NCBI RefSeq assembly: GCF_000355695.1
Contig: NC_020891.1
Location: 2,728,001-2,792,000, forward strand
Length of the DNA: 64,000 nucleotides
Reading direction: 5' to 3'
From: Clavibacter nebraskensis NCPPB 2581
GTDB lineage: Bacteria; Actinomycetota; Actinomycetes; Actinomycetales; Microbacteriaceae
The first letter of the stretch is position 1. Every line of letters starts with the position of its first letter. The notes under the pieces were generated by a model, which was not told the DNA's origin, did no database searches, and saw nothing but the letters and a program-made list of their open reading frames with translations. Both the position numbers and the translations under genes were made by a program. This document shows, piece by piece, positions 1 to 16,046 of this stretch.

Positions 1-224
1 GGAGGGACGGAGGCGGGAGCGGAGCGTCATGGGGGTCCTTGCGGTCACGGCGGATCTCGAGAGCGGGATCGCCTCGTGCGGGTGCTGTGTGCGCGGTGCT
101 GCGGCGCCTGGTGCTCGGAACCAGTCCGAGCGCGCCGACCGTCATGGTCTCAACGCCCTAGTCGTGTCGGTATTCCCATGTCGCCGTATGACGGAGCCGC
201 CGCGTCGGAACGCCCGCGCCACGG

Positions 225-704
225 CTAGAAGAGCGGCTCGGGACCGGTGCCGTCCCCGTCGTCGGGCACCGGCCCGATCTCGCCCTCGAGCTCCTGGAGC
301 CGCAGGTTGACGAAGCGGTCGAGGGCCTGGCGGATCACGGGCGCGAGCGGGGCGAGCTCGCGCACCATCGCCAGGTCCACCGCCTGCTGGATCCCCTCCT
401 CGCGCTCCCCGTAGTCGACGAACGCGGGCATGCCGAAGGGGTGGTCGCGGTAGACCGGCCCGCGGGTGTCGCGGTAGAGGCGTTCGCGGGCGTCGCGGGC
501 GGCCTCGGCGCGGGCCACCTCGAGCGCGGCGACGAGCGGGTGGATCGCCGTGTGGGGCGCGTCCCGCGGGATGGCCTCCTGGTCCGTGAAGACCGACGCG
601 TCGCAGGCGGGGCAGGATCCGGATCCGGTGCCCGACGCGGTCGGCGTCCAGGTCGCGTAGCGCAGCGCGTGCGCCCGCCACGCCAGGACGACGTCCTCCA
701 GCAT
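225..704 (-). CDS. hypothetical protein with a CxxC pair
   Basis: I do not recognise this 159-residue protein. The reading frame is open further upstream, but ATG at 704 gives a sensible N-terminus (MLEDVVLAWR). The upstream extension is Arg/Pro/Gly-rich, as expected for translated GC-rich noncoding DNA. The sequence carries one SCPAC motif near residue 30, which could bind metal or form a disulfide, and an acidic C-terminal tail. No membrane segment or signal peptide is seen. It lies downstream of rpoC on the same strand, separated from it by a strong hairpin, so it is probably a separate transcription unit. Confidence 0.6.
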   Translation of the reverse strand: MLEDVVLAWRAHALRYATWTPTASGTGSGSCPACDASVFTDQEAIPRDAPHTAIHPLVAALEVARAEAARDARERLYRDTRGPVYRDHPFGMPAFVDYGEREEGIQQAVDLAMVRELAPLAPVIRQALDRFVNLRLQELEGEIGPVPDDGDGTGPEPLF

Positions 705-835
705 GCGCACGACGCCTCCTCGGGTCCCGGCGTCGGCCGCTGCCGGGTCCGCCCACTGTATCGCCGGGACGGGCCCGCCCCGGGAGCCCGCGGGCGCGGG
801 ACGGGGGCGCGCGACGCGCGCCCCCGGGGACGAGG

Positions 836-861
836 AAGGGCCCCGCCGGAGCGGGGCCCTT
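836..861 (-). terminator. rpoC terminator hairpin
   Basis: A perfect 11-bp inverted repeat (AAGGGCCCCGC and its complement) with a 4-nt loop starts about 29 nt past the rpoC stop. There is only a weak pyrimidine run after it, as is usual in high-GC actinobacteria. It would end the rpoB-rpoC transcript. Confidence 0.7.
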
Positions 862-889
862 CTCATCGTGCGCTCACGCGCCGGCGGTC

Positions 890-4789
<3,900 letters not shown>

Positions 4790-4837
4790 TTTTCCTTCTC
4801 TCCTTGGAAAGCTTCGAGTCGAAAGTCTTGAGCGGGC

Positions 4838-8326
<3,489 letters not shown>

Positions 8327-8631
8327 GGAAATTACCTCCGTGGGCCCCGTCGGGCTCCGATGTCGTCGATACGCCGAGACCGACCTGGGACGTGACCCGT
8401 GCCGATCCTGATGGAGTTGCTCGCCACACCTCGCGGGATGGGCTCGGGATGGACCCGAGCGCACACGATGACCGACCGCAATATGAAGGCAAAAGGGAGT
8501 GGGAGCGCAAAGGATCACCATACGGGTCGCGACGCGCCATGTCCAGCGGAATCTTGCATCCTCGGCGTGTCTCGGTGTATAACGTCCGGCTGCCCTGCCG
8601 CAGGACCGCTCCGCCCGCGTAGCGTCGGGGC
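8327..8631. other. divergent intergenic region of rpoBC
   Basis: This 305-bp gap lies between the divergent rpoB and a hydrolase gene. It must hold the rpoBC promoter and a leader of up to about 150-300 nt. An A/T-rich patch near 8475-8510 (CAATATGAAGG, CAAAAGG on the plus strand) is the most likely place, but I cannot assign clear -35 and -10 boxes on the minus strand. The only good promoter match faces the hydrolase (8554-8583). No small gene is apparent. Confidence 0.5.
8554..8583 (+). promoter_or_regulatory. candidate promoter of the hydrolase gene
   Basis: TTGCAT (8554-8559) and TATAAC (8578-8583) are separated by 18 bp, a good housekeeping-sigma match. Transcription would start about 40 nt before the ATG at 8632. 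Found by eye only. Confidence 0.5.
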
Positions 8632-9300
8632 ATGAACGCACCCTGGCACGTGTCCCCCGGCGGCCCCTCGCACGTGCACACGGCGGGCGACGTGGAGATC
8701 CGGAAGGCCTCCGTCGGGCCGATGGACAACGACGCGTACCTCCTCACCGACCTCGACTCCGGCGAGCGCCTCCTCGTCGACGCGGCGGCCGACGTCGAGC
8801 GGCTGCTGGCCCTCGTGGCGGAGCCGGATCCCGTGGGCCGCCTGGCCGTCGTCGTCACCACCCACGGCCACGCCGACCACCACGGCGCCCTCGCGGCCGT
8901 GCTCGACGCGACGGGTGCCGCGTCCGCCGTGGGCGACGCGGATGCCGCCGACCTGCCCGTCGACGCCGACCGGCGCCTCACGCACGGCGACCGCGTCGCG
9001 TTCGGCGGCGTCGAGCTCGCGGTGATCGCCCTCCGCGGGCACACGCCCGGCAGCGTCGCGCTCGTGCTGCAGCCGGGCGACGGCAGCACGCACCTCTTCA
9101 CGGGCGACTCGCTCTTCCCGGGCGGCGTCGGGAACACGCAGGGCGACGCCGACCGCTTCCGGCAGCTCATGGACGACGTGGAGGAGCGGGTCTTCGCGCG
9201 CTTCCCCGACGACGCGCACGTGCACCCCGGCCACGGCGACGCGACGACGCTGGGCGCGGAGCGTGGATCCCTGGCGGAGTGGCGCTCGCGCGGCTGGTGA
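8632..9300 (+). CDS. metallo-beta-lactamase-fold hydrolase
   Basis: This 222-residue protein belongs to the metallo-beta-lactamase superfamily, in the glyoxalase II-like branch. The dinuclear zinc site is complete: THGHADHH at residues 77-84, H137 in GHTPGS, D159 in TGDSLFPGG and the HPGHGD segment at 198-203. There is no signal peptide, so it acts in the cytosol, probably hydrolysing a thioester or related bond; the substrate cannot be read from sequence. It is divergent from rpoB. The next gene follows after about 50 nt on the same strand and could be co-transcribed. Confidence 0.88.
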   Translation: MNAPWHVSPGGPSHVHTAGDVEIRKASVGPMDNDAYLLTDLDSGERLLVDAAADVERLLALVAEPDPVGRLAVVVTTHGHADHHGALAAVLDATGAASAVGDADAADLPVDADRRLTHGDRVAFGGVELAVIALRGHTPGSVALVLQPGDGSTHLFTGDSLFPGGVGNTQGDADRFRQLMDDVEERVFARFPDDAHVHPGHGDATTLGAERGSLAEWRSRGW

Positions 9301-9353
9301 CGGGACGCCCGGCGGCCGGGCCCCGGCGCCGGGCGGACGCCTAGGCTGAGGAG

Positions 9354-10211
9354 ATGCCCGAGCACCCGTCGACCGTCCTGTCACTCAGCGGGCACCGGGC
9401 CGTCATCGAGCCCGACCGGTTCGTGCCGGGGGCCTACCAGCTCGTGGTCGACGGGACGCCGCAGTCGCACGTCAACATGGACGACCCGGGCGAGCTGTTC
9501 TTCGAGTACGTGCAGCGCATGGGCCACGTCATCGACCTCCTGGGCGATCCCGGCCAGCCCGTCACCGCGCTGCACCTCGGCGCCGGCGCGCTCACCCTCC
9601 CGCGGTACGTCGAGGCGACGCGGCCCGGATCCCGCCAGCAGGTCATCGAGCTCGAGCAGGACCTCGTGGACCTGGTGCGCGAGCACCTCCCGTGGTCGCG
9701 CAAGGCATCCATCCGGCTGAGGTACGGCGACGCGCGCGAGGTCATGGGCCGGCTGCCGCAGGGGCTCCGCGGATCCGTCGACCTCGTCGTGGTGGACGTC
9801 TTCAGCGGCGCCCGCACGCCCGCCCACATCACGAGCCGCGACTTCTACGCGGAGGCCGCGGCGTTCCTCGCGCCCGGCGGGATCATGACGGTCAACGTCG
9901 CCGACGGCCACGGGCTCCGCTTCGCCCGCGGCCAGGCCGCGACGATCCAGGACGTGCTGCCGCACGTGGCCGCGCTCGCCGAGACGCAGGTCCTGAAGGG
10001 CCGGCGGTTCGGGAACGTCGTGTTCGCCGCGTCCGCGACGCCCCTGCCGCTCGACTTCGTGCCGCGCCTGCTCGCGGGCGGTCCGCATCCCGCGAAGGTC
10101 GTCGAGGGGCGCGAGCTCGCCGACTTCATCGCGGGCGCCTCCGTCGTCACCGACGCCACCGCCGTGCCGTCCCCCTCCCCCGCCCGCAGCATCTTCCAGA
10201 CGAAGCCCTGA
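9354..10211 (+). CDS. spermidine synthase-like methyltransferase-fold protein
   Basis: This 285-residue protein has the Rossmann fold shared by spermidine synthases and methyltransferases. A nucleotide-binding motif I (LHLGAGALTLPRY) is near residue 80, followed by an acidic strand end (VIELEQD). A DARE motif and VVVDVFSG follow, matching the spermidine synthase pattern of GDA and D..D segments. Actinobacteria often carry such proteins without clear polyamine synthesis, so the real substrate is uncertain. It starts 53 nt after the hydrolase gene. The start is ATG at 9354 after GAGGAG. Confidence 0.75.
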   Translation: MPEHPSTVLSLSGHRAVIEPDRFVPGAYQLVVDGTPQSHVNMDDPGELFFEYVQRMGHVIDLLGDPGQPVTALHLGAGALTLPRYVEATRPGSRQQVIELEQDLVDLVREHLPWSRKASIRLRYGDAREVMGRLPQGLRGSVDLVVVDVFSGARTPAHITSRDFYAEAAAFLAPGGIMTVNVADGHGLRFARGQAATIQDVLPHVAALAETQVLKGRRFGNVVFAASATPLPLDFVPRLLAGGPHPAKVVEGRELADFIAGASVVTDATAVPSPSPARSIFQTKP

Positions 10212-10257
10212 CCGGCCTCCCCCGGGCATCGAGGCCCGCCGATCCACCGGAGTCACC

Positions 10258-11430
10258 ATGAACCGCCGCTCCCGCACCCGCCCGGCGCGCGTCGCCGCGC
10301 TCGGGTTCGCCGCCCTCGTCGCGCTGACGGGCTGCACGAACGACGACGGCTCGCCCGTGGACGTGCGCGCCACCGAACCGCCCGCGCCCTCGCCCACCAG
10401 CACGAACGCCGACCCGGTGGGCGTCGCACCGTCGGGCACGCCCACCGCCGTCGCGTCCGACCTCGTCTCGCCGTGGTCCGTCGCGGAGCTGCCGTCGGGA
10501 GCCCTGCTCGTGAGCGAGCGCGACACGTCGCGCATCGTGGAGGTGCTCGACGACGGCACCACGCGGGTCGCCGGCACGATCGCGGGCGTGGGGCCGCAGG
10601 GCGAGGGCGGGCTGCTCGGGATCGCGGTGCGCGAGGCCGACGGCGCCACGCAGCTCTACGCCTACTTCACGAGCTCCACCGACAACCGCATCGTGCGCAT
10701 GGACGTGACGGGCGATCCGGGATCGCTCGGGCTCGGGGCGGCCGAGGACATCGTGACGGGGATCCCCCGCGACACGACCCACAACGGCGGCCGCATCGCG
10801 TTCGGCCCCGACGGCATGCTCTACGCCACCACGGGCGACGCGAACCTCCGCGACGCCGCGCAGGACCGGATCTCGCTCGCGGGCAAGATCCTCCGCCTCA
10901 CGCCCGACGGGCAGGGGCCGGCGGACAACCCGACGCCGGGATCCCCCGTCTACTCGATGGGCCACCGCAACCCCCAGGGGATCGCGTGGGACGCCGAGGG
11001 GAACCTCTGGGCGGCGGAGTTCGGCCAGGACACCTGGGACGAGCTGAACCTCATCGAGCCCGGCGGGAACTACGGGTGGCCGGTCGTCGAGGGAGCGACG
11101 GACGACGCGTACATCGACCCGGTCCGCCAGTGGGCCACCGACGACGCGAGCCCGAGCGGCATCGCGATCACCGGCGACACCATCTTCATGGCGGGCCTCG
11201 GCGGCCAGCGCCTCTGGGTGATCCGGCCGGGCGCGGTGGTCACCGACCCCATCCCGGACGACCGCGTGACCGAGTTCTATACGCGCGAATTCGGGCGGAT
11301 CCGCGACGTGCAGGCCGCGCCCGACGGCTCGCTGCGCATGCTCACCGGCAACACCGACGGCCGCGGCACCCCTCGCGCGGGCGACGACAAGCTGCTCCGG
11401 GTCGAGCTCATGCCGATCCAGGCGGGATAA
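10258..11430 (+). CDS. lipoprotein PQQ-type sugar dehydrogenase (GSDH family)
   Basis: This 390-residue protein resembles the glucose/sorbosone dehydrogenase beta-propeller family. It has a lipoprotein signal peptide with lipobox LTGC, Cys26 being the predicted lipidated residue, followed by a Ser/Pro-rich linker. Family motifs include GEGGLLGIAV, HNGGRIAFGPDG, the TGDANLRDAAQ block and GHRNPQGIAW. It would act on the outer face of the membrane, oxidising a sugar or aldose with PQQ. No PQQ biosynthesis gene is in the window, so the cofactor is an inference from the family. GGAG precedes the ATG by 5 nt. Confidence 0.85.
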   Translation: MNRRSRTRPARVAALGFAALVALTGCTNDDGSPVDVRATEPPAPSPTSTNADPVGVAPSGTPTAVASDLVSPWSVAELPSGALLVSERDTSRIVEVLDDGTTRVAGTIAGVGPQGEGGLLGIAVREADGATQLYAYFTSSTDNRIVRMDVTGDPGSLGLGAAEDIVTGIPRDTTHNGGRIAFGPDGMLYATTGDANLRDAAQDRISLAGKILRLTPDGQGPADNPTPGSPVYSMGHRNPQGIAWDAEGNLWAAEFGQDTWDELNLIEPGGNYGWPVVEGATDDAYIDPVRQWATDDASPSGIAITGDTIFMAGLGGQRLWVIRPGAVVTDPIPDDRVTEFYTREFGRIRDVQAAPDGSLRMLTGNTDGRGTPRAGDDKLLRVELMPIQAG

Positions 11431-11431
11431 T
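11426..11431 (+). promoter_or_regulatory. candidate -10 box giving a leaderless transcript
   Basis: GATAAT overlaps the TAA stop of the sugar dehydrogenase and lies 9 nt before the GTG of the next gene. That gene has no visible ribosome binding site. No convincing -35 box is present, so this is tentative. Confidence 0.3.
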
Positions 11432-11440
11432 CTCTACCTC

Positions 11441-11971
11441 GTGACAGGCACCGCGATCATCATCGGCTACGACAGGGACACCCTCCGGGAGAAGGTGGAC
11501 CTGCGGGCGGCCGGCGAGCGCCTGGACGACCTCGAGGCCCTCCGCAGCCTCTCCGCCATCACCGAGAAGGTCGCGCTGCTGCGCATGCTCGGCCGGCTCG
11601 ACGAGGCGTGGGACATGGCGAACGCGGCCGTCCGCCAGGCGCGCTTCACGGGCGACCGGGAGACGCTGCTCGCGTGCCGCATCCGCCGCGCGCAGGTGCA
11701 GCAGTACCGGGGCAAGCTCGACATCGCGCTGCAGGACCTCGGCGGCTGCGTCGACGAGGCCCGCGCGCACGAGTGGTACGCGCTGGAGGCGTTCGCGCTG
11801 CAGCACCGCGGCAAGGTGCACTTCGACCGGGGCGACTACCGCCTCGCGCTCTCCGACTTCGAGGACGCGTACACGCTGCGCACGCGCGAGGGCCTCCCGA
11901 GCGATCAGCTGGAGAGCTCGGCGCTCGCGATCGACGTCGCCAAGGAGCGCATCGCCGCCCAGCCCGCGTGA
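11441..11971 (+). CDS. TPR-like helical repeat protein
   Basis: This 176-residue protein is mostly helical. Successive segments such as LRMLGRLDEAWDMANAAV, QVQQYRGKLDIALQDL and KVHFDRGDYRLALSDFEDAY match the tetratricopeptide repeat pattern, so at least three repeats are likely. It probably acts as a protein-interaction module in the cytosol; the partner is unknown. The start is taken as GTG at 11441, 10 nt after the upstream stop and without a Shine-Dalgarno sequence. Confidence 0.7.
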   Translation: MTGTAIIIGYDRDTLREKVDLRAAGERLDDLEALRSLSAITEKVALLRMLGRLDEAWDMANAAVRQARFTGDRETLLACRIRRAQVQQYRGKLDIALQDLGGCVDEARAHEWYALEAFALQHRGKVHFDRGDYRLALSDFEDAYTLRTREGLPSDQLESSALAIDVAKERIAAQPA

Positions 11972-12007
11972 TGGGCCCGCTCGCCTCCCGGTCGACGGCG
12001 GCCGTAC

Positions 12008-12514
12008 GTGGCTGACCTCGCCCGGGTGCGGATCTGGGCCGAGGCCCTGATCGCGCTCCACCTCGACCCCTCGTGGACGTTCGCGTTCGACCACGCCCGC
12101 ACGCGCGCCGGCGCCTGCCACTACGGCGAGAAGAGGATCACGGTCTCGCGGCACCTCGCGGGGCGGTTCGAGGACGACGAGATCCACCAGGTGCTGCTGC
12201 ACGAGGTCGCGCACGCGCTCGCCGGATCCCGCGCGGGGCACGGGCCGAAGTGGAAGGAGGTGGCCGCCGAGCTCGGCTACGAGGGGTCACGTCTGCACTC
12301 CGGCGCCGTCGCCGAGGAGCTCGCGCCCTGGGTGGGAGCGTGCCCGTCCGGCCACGCGCACTTCCGCTACCGGAAGCCGACCCGGCCGCTCGCCTGCGGG
12401 CTGTGCTCGAGGCGGTTCGACCGGGCGCACCTCATCGCGTGGACGAAGCGGGACGTGCCGTCGGGCGCCGCCGCGACGCGCCATGCGCCGGATCGGCGCG
12501 AGGGCGCCGCGTGA
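12008..12514 (+). CDS. SprT-like zinc metallopeptidase-fold protein
   Basis: This 168-residue protein is of the SprT-like type. It has the HEVAHA zinc/catalytic motif (H65, E66, H69) and a C-terminal treble-clef-like region with two cysteine pairs (ACPSGH and ACGLC). SprT-like domains of the Spartan group process DNA-protein crosslinks, but the bacterial branch is poorly characterised, so the role is inferred. The start is GTG at 12008. Its stop overlaps the GTG start of the CGNR gene by 4 nt, so the two are translationally coupled. Confidence 0.82.
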   Translation: MADLARVRIWAEALIALHLDPSWTFAFDHARTRAGACHYGEKRITVSRHLAGRFEDDEIHQVLLHEVAHALAGSRAGHGPKWKEVAAELGYEGSRLHSGAVAEELAPWVGACPSGHAHFRYRKPTRPLACGLCSRRFDRAHLIAWTKRDVPSGAAATRHAPDRREGAA

Positions 12515-13194
12515 GCCGCGCGCCGGGATCCGAGCGGCCCACCGGCCAGTGGATCACCGACCCCGACGGCCTGCGCTGGTTCCTCGACACGGGCGCCGTG
12601 AGCCTCGACCTCGCGTACACCGGTGCGCTCGGGGATCCGGAGCCGCGCGAGACGCTCCCCGACACGGCGGCCCTCGGCGCGTGGCTGAGCGAGCACCTCG
12701 CGCCCGTGTCGGAGCCCGGCGAGCGCGACCTCGCGGACGCCCGCACCCTCCGGCAGGCGATCGGCGACATCGCGGCGGCCATCGCGGACGGCGGGGAGCC
12801 GGCGCCGCGCGACGTCGACGTGCTCAACCTCTACGCGGCCACGCCCGACCTGCCGCCGGCGCTCGGCGGCGGATCCCGCCAGGCCGGCCGCGCCCTCGCC
12901 CGGCCCGCGCAGGCGCTCGCGTCGGCGGCGCGCGACGCGGTGGTGGTGTTCGGGGCGGGATCCGAGCGGATCCACCGCTGCTCGGCCGACGACTGCACCG
13001 TGCTCTACCTCGACACGACGCGCTCGGGCACGAGGCGCTGGTGCTCGATGCGGCGCTGCGGCAACCGCGCGAAGGTGCGCGCCCACCGCGCCCGGCAGCT
13101 GCGGGAGCGGCGGACGGGGATCCCGGCGCGCGTGGCGCCCGTGCGCCCCGCGGCGGCGCCTGCCCCCGGGGACGACGACGGCCCGGGCGCCTGA
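12511..13194 (+). CDS. CGNR zinc-finger protein
   Basis: This 227-residue protein ends with the CGNR zinc-finger module typical of actinobacterial regulators. It shows HRCSADDC followed by WCSMRRCGNRAKVRAHR, with four cysteines for one zinc and a basic tail suited to DNA binding. The N-terminal part matches the ABATE-type ligand-binding domain layout (GLRWFLDTGAV, then LRQAIGDI). GTG at 12511 overlaps the SprT-like gene in a GTGA junction. The frame is open much further upstream, but that part is antisense or shadow sequence. Confidence 0.85.
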   Translation: MSRAPGSERPTGQWITDPDGLRWFLDTGAVSLDLAYTGALGDPEPRETLPDTAALGAWLSEHLAPVSEPGERDLADARTLRQAIGDIAAAIADGGEPAPRDVDVLNLYAATPDLPPALGGGSRQAGRALARPAQALASAARDAVVVFGAGSERIHRCSADDCTVLYLDTTRSGTRRWCSMRRCGNRAKVRAHRARQLRERRTGIPARVAPVRPAAAPAPGDDDGPGA

Positions 13195-13222
13195 GCCCCC
13201 GGGCCGTCGTCGCGGATCCGCG

Positions 13223-13525
13223 TCACTCGCTGACGCGGACCTCCTTCCAGAACGCGACGTAGCCGCTGTAGTCACGGCCCACGCGGTCGAACGACGACGG
13301 GATGGGCGTCGGGTACGACCAGGCGCGGTCCTGCAGCACGGTGTCGCCGTCCTTGACGGAGAAGTACTGCGTGTCGCCCTTCCACGGGCAGTGGTACGGC
13401 GTGCTGGTCTCCGCGAGGAGCGACATGTCGACGCTCTGCGGCGGGAAGTACCAGTTGCCCTCGATCTCGATGAGCTCGTCCTTCGGGGCCTCGGCGACGG
13501 TGACGCCGTTGATGACTGCCTTCAT
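13223..13525 (-). CDS. DUF427 family protein
   Basis: This 100-residue protein is a compact member of the DUF427 family. Typical segments are MKAVINGVTVAEAP, IEGNWYFPP, TPYHCPWKGDTQYFSV and the aromatic-rich end (GYVAFWKEVRV). Its biochemical role is unknown. ATG at 13525 is chosen because GGAAGG lies 7 nt upstream; the frame stays open far beyond it but looks noncoding. Confidence 0.88.
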   Translation of the reverse strand: MKAVINGVTVAEAPKDELIEIEGNWYFPPQSVDMSLLAETSTPYHCPWKGDTQYFSVKDGDTVLQDRAWSYPTPIPSSFDRVGRDYSGYVAFWKEVRVSE

Positions 13526-13638
13526 GTGATGACCTTCCGGTTCCGTGGCGTCGTGACGGTGCGGCGCCTGATGCCCAAGGGGAACACGCGCTCCTGGGCG
13601 CCCATTCCGGGCGGACATCGGGCGGATGGCGCGCGGGC

Positions 13639-14229
13639 TCAGGCGTCGCGGTGGAGGCGGTGCACGACCACGTCGGCGGGGCCCGCGGCGAGCGCCGCGG
13701 CGACCAGCCCGTCGTGGCCCGCGTCGTCGAGCCGGCGCGCCGAGACGCTCGCGGTGACGAGGTGCCCGACGGCCGGCCGCAGCTGCTGGTAGGCGGCGCA
13801 CGCGACGGCAGCTTCCGGCGACGTGGCGTCGATCCCGAGGGCGGCGAGCGCATCGACCACGGCACCCGCGGCGAGCTGGTCCTCGGCGCACGCGCGCCAG
13901 GATCCGTCGGCCTCCACGGTGCCCGCGGCGATGACGGCCACGTACGCGCGGCGGCCGAGCGCGGTCTGGAGGGCGAGGATCCGGTCGGCGACGGCTGCCG
14001 CGTCTGCGAGGCCGGCGCTCACGACGGCGGGCCGGGCCGGCATGGTCGCGAGGACCTCGTCGCGGCGGGCGGGCGTGGGCGGCGGCACGGAGGGCAGGGC
14101 GTCGACCCAGACGATGACGTCGGCACCGCCCGCGATGCGGCGGGCGCCGGCCACGCCGCCGTCGAGCCGGACCTGGTAGCGGGCCTGCGTCGACGGGTCG
14201 GGGTGCGCGGCGTCAGCGGAGGAGGTCAC
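13639..14229 (-). CDS. possible 2-phosphosulfolactate phosphatase-like (ComB) protein
   Basis: This 196-residue protein is Ala-rich and has no signal peptide. The strand ADVIVWVDALPS, the block AYVAVIAAGTVEADGS and the AACAAYQ-type helix resemble the ComB family layout, but I recognise no decisive catalytic motif. The substrate could therefore differ. Its start overlaps the end of the upstream EVE gene by 17 nt, so the two are one transcription unit. Confidence 0.5.
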   Translation of the reverse strand: MTSSADAAHPDPSTQARYQVRLDGGVAGARRIAGGADVIVWVDALPSVPPPTPARRDEVLATMPARPAVVSAGLADAAAVADRILALQTALGRRAYVAVIAAGTVEADGSWRACAEDQLAAGAVVDALAALGIDATSPEAAVACAAYQQLRPAVGHLVTASVSARRLDDAGHDGLVAAALAAGPADVVVHRLHRDA

Positions 14230-14713
14230 GATCCGATGCTACGGGCGTCCACGGCCCGGACCCTCCGCGGATGACGCGGCGCGACGGCTCGGGCGCCCCG
14301 CGGCGCATGGCCTGGCGGATCACCTCGAAGTCGTCGCGGGTGATCTCCAGGAGCCCCGGCGCGAGCTTCCGACCCCACTCGAGCGAGTCGCGCGTGAAGT
14401 CGAGCACGGGCACGAGCGGGCGGATGGGGGCGTCGACCGCGCCGAGGTCCCAGTCCATCCGCCGACGCCACGGCCGCCACTCGCCCACGCGGCCCTGGTA
14501 CGGCGCGGCGTCGGCGACCCGGCCGATCGCGGTGAACGAGCGGAGGAGCGGGCCGTCCGGGTACGACTCGCGCGGCGAGTAGTAGACGAAGCCGTCGGCC
14601 TCGCCGAGGCGCTCGACGGGCGCGCGGGCGCCGCGGTTGACCTGCGCGATGCCGAGGTCCAGGCCGTCGAGCACGCGGTCGCGCGAGACGACGCCCACCC
14701 AGTACCTGATCAT
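14213..14713 (-). CDS. EVE domain protein
   Basis: This 166-residue protein matches the EVE (PUA-like) family. It begins IRYWVGVVSRDRV and has GFVYYSPRES, PYQGRVGEW and FGDLG-like segments typical of the group. EVE domains bind modified nucleobases in DNA or RNA, and some are linked to restriction systems, but this copy sits among housekeeping genes. ATG at 14713 is chosen because the N-terminus then aligns with the family start. The end overlaps the following gene by 17 nt. Confidence 0.8.
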   Translation of the reverse strand: MIRYWVGVVSRDRVLDGLDLGIAQVNRGARAPVERLGEADGFVYYSPRESYPDGPLLRSFTAIGRVADAAPYQGRVGEWRPWRRRMDWDLGAVDAPIRPLVPVLDFTRDSLEWGRKLAPGLLEITRDDFEVIRQAMRRGAPEPSRRVIRGGSGPWTPVASDRDLLR

Positions 14714-14782
14714 GTCCGTCCCATCCTGTCCCACGGCGGCGGGACGCCGGGCGCGCCCAGCCGCGCGGAGCACACTGGGGTC

Positions 14783-15343
14783 ATGCGCGTGCTGCTGAAG
14801 ACCATCCTCGACTGCGATCCCGACGCCGCCTGGCGCGCGCTCCACTCGCCCACCGTCATGCGGGAGGTCGCGGGCCCGCTCGTCGACTTCGTGCCGCTGG
14901 AGGACGACGGCTTCCCCAGCAGCTGGGACGGCCGCGAGCACGTCGCCGCGATGCAGGCCGGGCCGTTCACCGCCGGACGCCAGAGCATCCGCCTCCGCGA
15001 CATGAAGCCCCGCGTCGACGGGGTGCGCATCGTGCGCGACGACGGCCACGGGCTCTCCGGGCTGATGTCGATCCCCACGAGCATGCGGCACAGCATGGCC
15101 GTCTCGGCGGATCCCGCCGGCCCCGACGCGGACGGCCGCGTCAAGACCCTCTTCCGCGACCAGCTCGAGTTCGAGGCCGGGCTCCTCGGCCCCGCGATGT
15201 GGCCGACCTTCTGGGCCTTCTGGCAGTGGCGCGCGTTCCGCCTGCGCCAGCTCGCGCCGACGTGGGCGTACGACTGGGAGCCCGCCGCCGAACCCGACGC
15301 GGACGCCGCCCCGGCCGACGACGCGGGCCTGTCCGCCCGCTGA
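14783..15343 (+). CDS. hypothetical protein, SRPBCC-like
   Basis: The 186-residue product begins MRVLLKTILDCDPDAAWRAL, the usual opening of START/SRPBCC ligand-binding domains. Tryptophan-rich helices near the C-terminus (WPTFWAFWQWRAFR) would fit the long closing helix. The acidic Ala/Asp-rich tail is low complexity. The ligand is unknown. It is divergent from the EVE gene with about 70 nt between them. Confidence 0.6.
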   Translation: MRVLLKTILDCDPDAAWRALHSPTVMREVAGPLVDFVPLEDDGFPSSWDGREHVAAMQAGPFTAGRQSIRLRDMKPRVDGVRIVRDDGHGLSGLMSIPTSMRHSMAVSADPAGPDADGRVKTLFRDQLEFEAGLLGPAMWPTFWAFWQWRAFRLRQLAPTWAYDWEPAAEPDADAAPADDAGLSAR

Positions 15344-15396
15344 CGGCCCGCGCCCCGTCGAGGCGCCCGGCGCGAGCCGACGCGTACGGTGGGCGC

Positions 15397-16044
15397 ATGC
15401 CCTCCGCCGTCACCGCCCTCCACGTCGCCGACTGGCGCCGCCGTACCTTCGAGATGTACGCGGAGGTGCGCTGGGTCGCGCAGACGGATCCCGCCGCCGC
15501 CCACGCGCTCTGGCGCCGCACGCGCGACGACATGTTCCGCAGCCACCCGGCCACGCCGCTCCTGCCCGAGCACCGCGCGGACTTCGACCGGCTGGACGTC
15601 GTGGACTACGACCCGGCCTGGCGGTTCGAGCTGGAGATCCACGACGACCGCGGCGAGGAGCGCCACGAGGTCGAGACGGGCACCGACGGCGTCGTGCCGT
15701 TCGAGCTGCTCGGATCCGTGCACATCCCCGCCGCCGACGGACGCGACGCGGGCAGCCTCGACGTCTGGCGCCTCGCGAGCTACGGCGGCGGCCTGCACCT
15801 GCCCGTCAAGGACGCGTCGCACCGCCGCGCGGGCGGCACCTACGGGGGCGGCCGCTACCTGCTCGACACGGTGAAGGGATCCGACCTCGGCCAGGGCGCG
15901 CCCGGCTCGATCGTGGTCGACCTCAACTTCGCCTACAACCCGTCGTGCGCCTACGACCCGGCCTGGGCGTGCCCCCTCGCGCCGGCCGGCAACGTGCTCG
16001 GATTCGAGGTCCCCGTGGGCGAGATGGGCTTCTCCCCGGCCTGA
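15397..16044 (+). CDS. DUF1684 family protein
   Basis: This 215-residue protein shows the DUF1684 signature near its C-terminus: a VVDLNFAYNPSCAYDP segment, then WACPLAPAGNVLGFEVPVGE. N-terminal WR..R...F and SHPATPL elements also fit. The family is widespread but uncharacterised; no signal peptide is seen. ATG at 15397 is used; the upstream open frame overlaps the previous gene out of phase. Confidence 0.85.
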   Translation: MPSAVTALHVADWRRRTFEMYAEVRWVAQTDPAAAHALWRRTRDDMFRSHPATPLLPEHRADFDRLDVVDYDPAWRFELEIHDDRGEERHEVETGTDGVVPFELLGSVHIPAADGRDAGSLDVWRLASYGGGLHLPVKDASHRRAGGTYGGGRYLLDTVKGSDLGQGAPGSIVVDLNFAYNPSCAYDPAWACPLAPAGNVLGFEVPVGEMGFSPA

Positions 16045-16046
16045 CC

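Noticed and set aside
29-310. Possible small plus-strand gene at the window start
   Set aside because: The product is Arg/Ala/Pro-rich without motifs, has no ribosome binding site and overlaps the end of the hypothetical gene on the minus strand.
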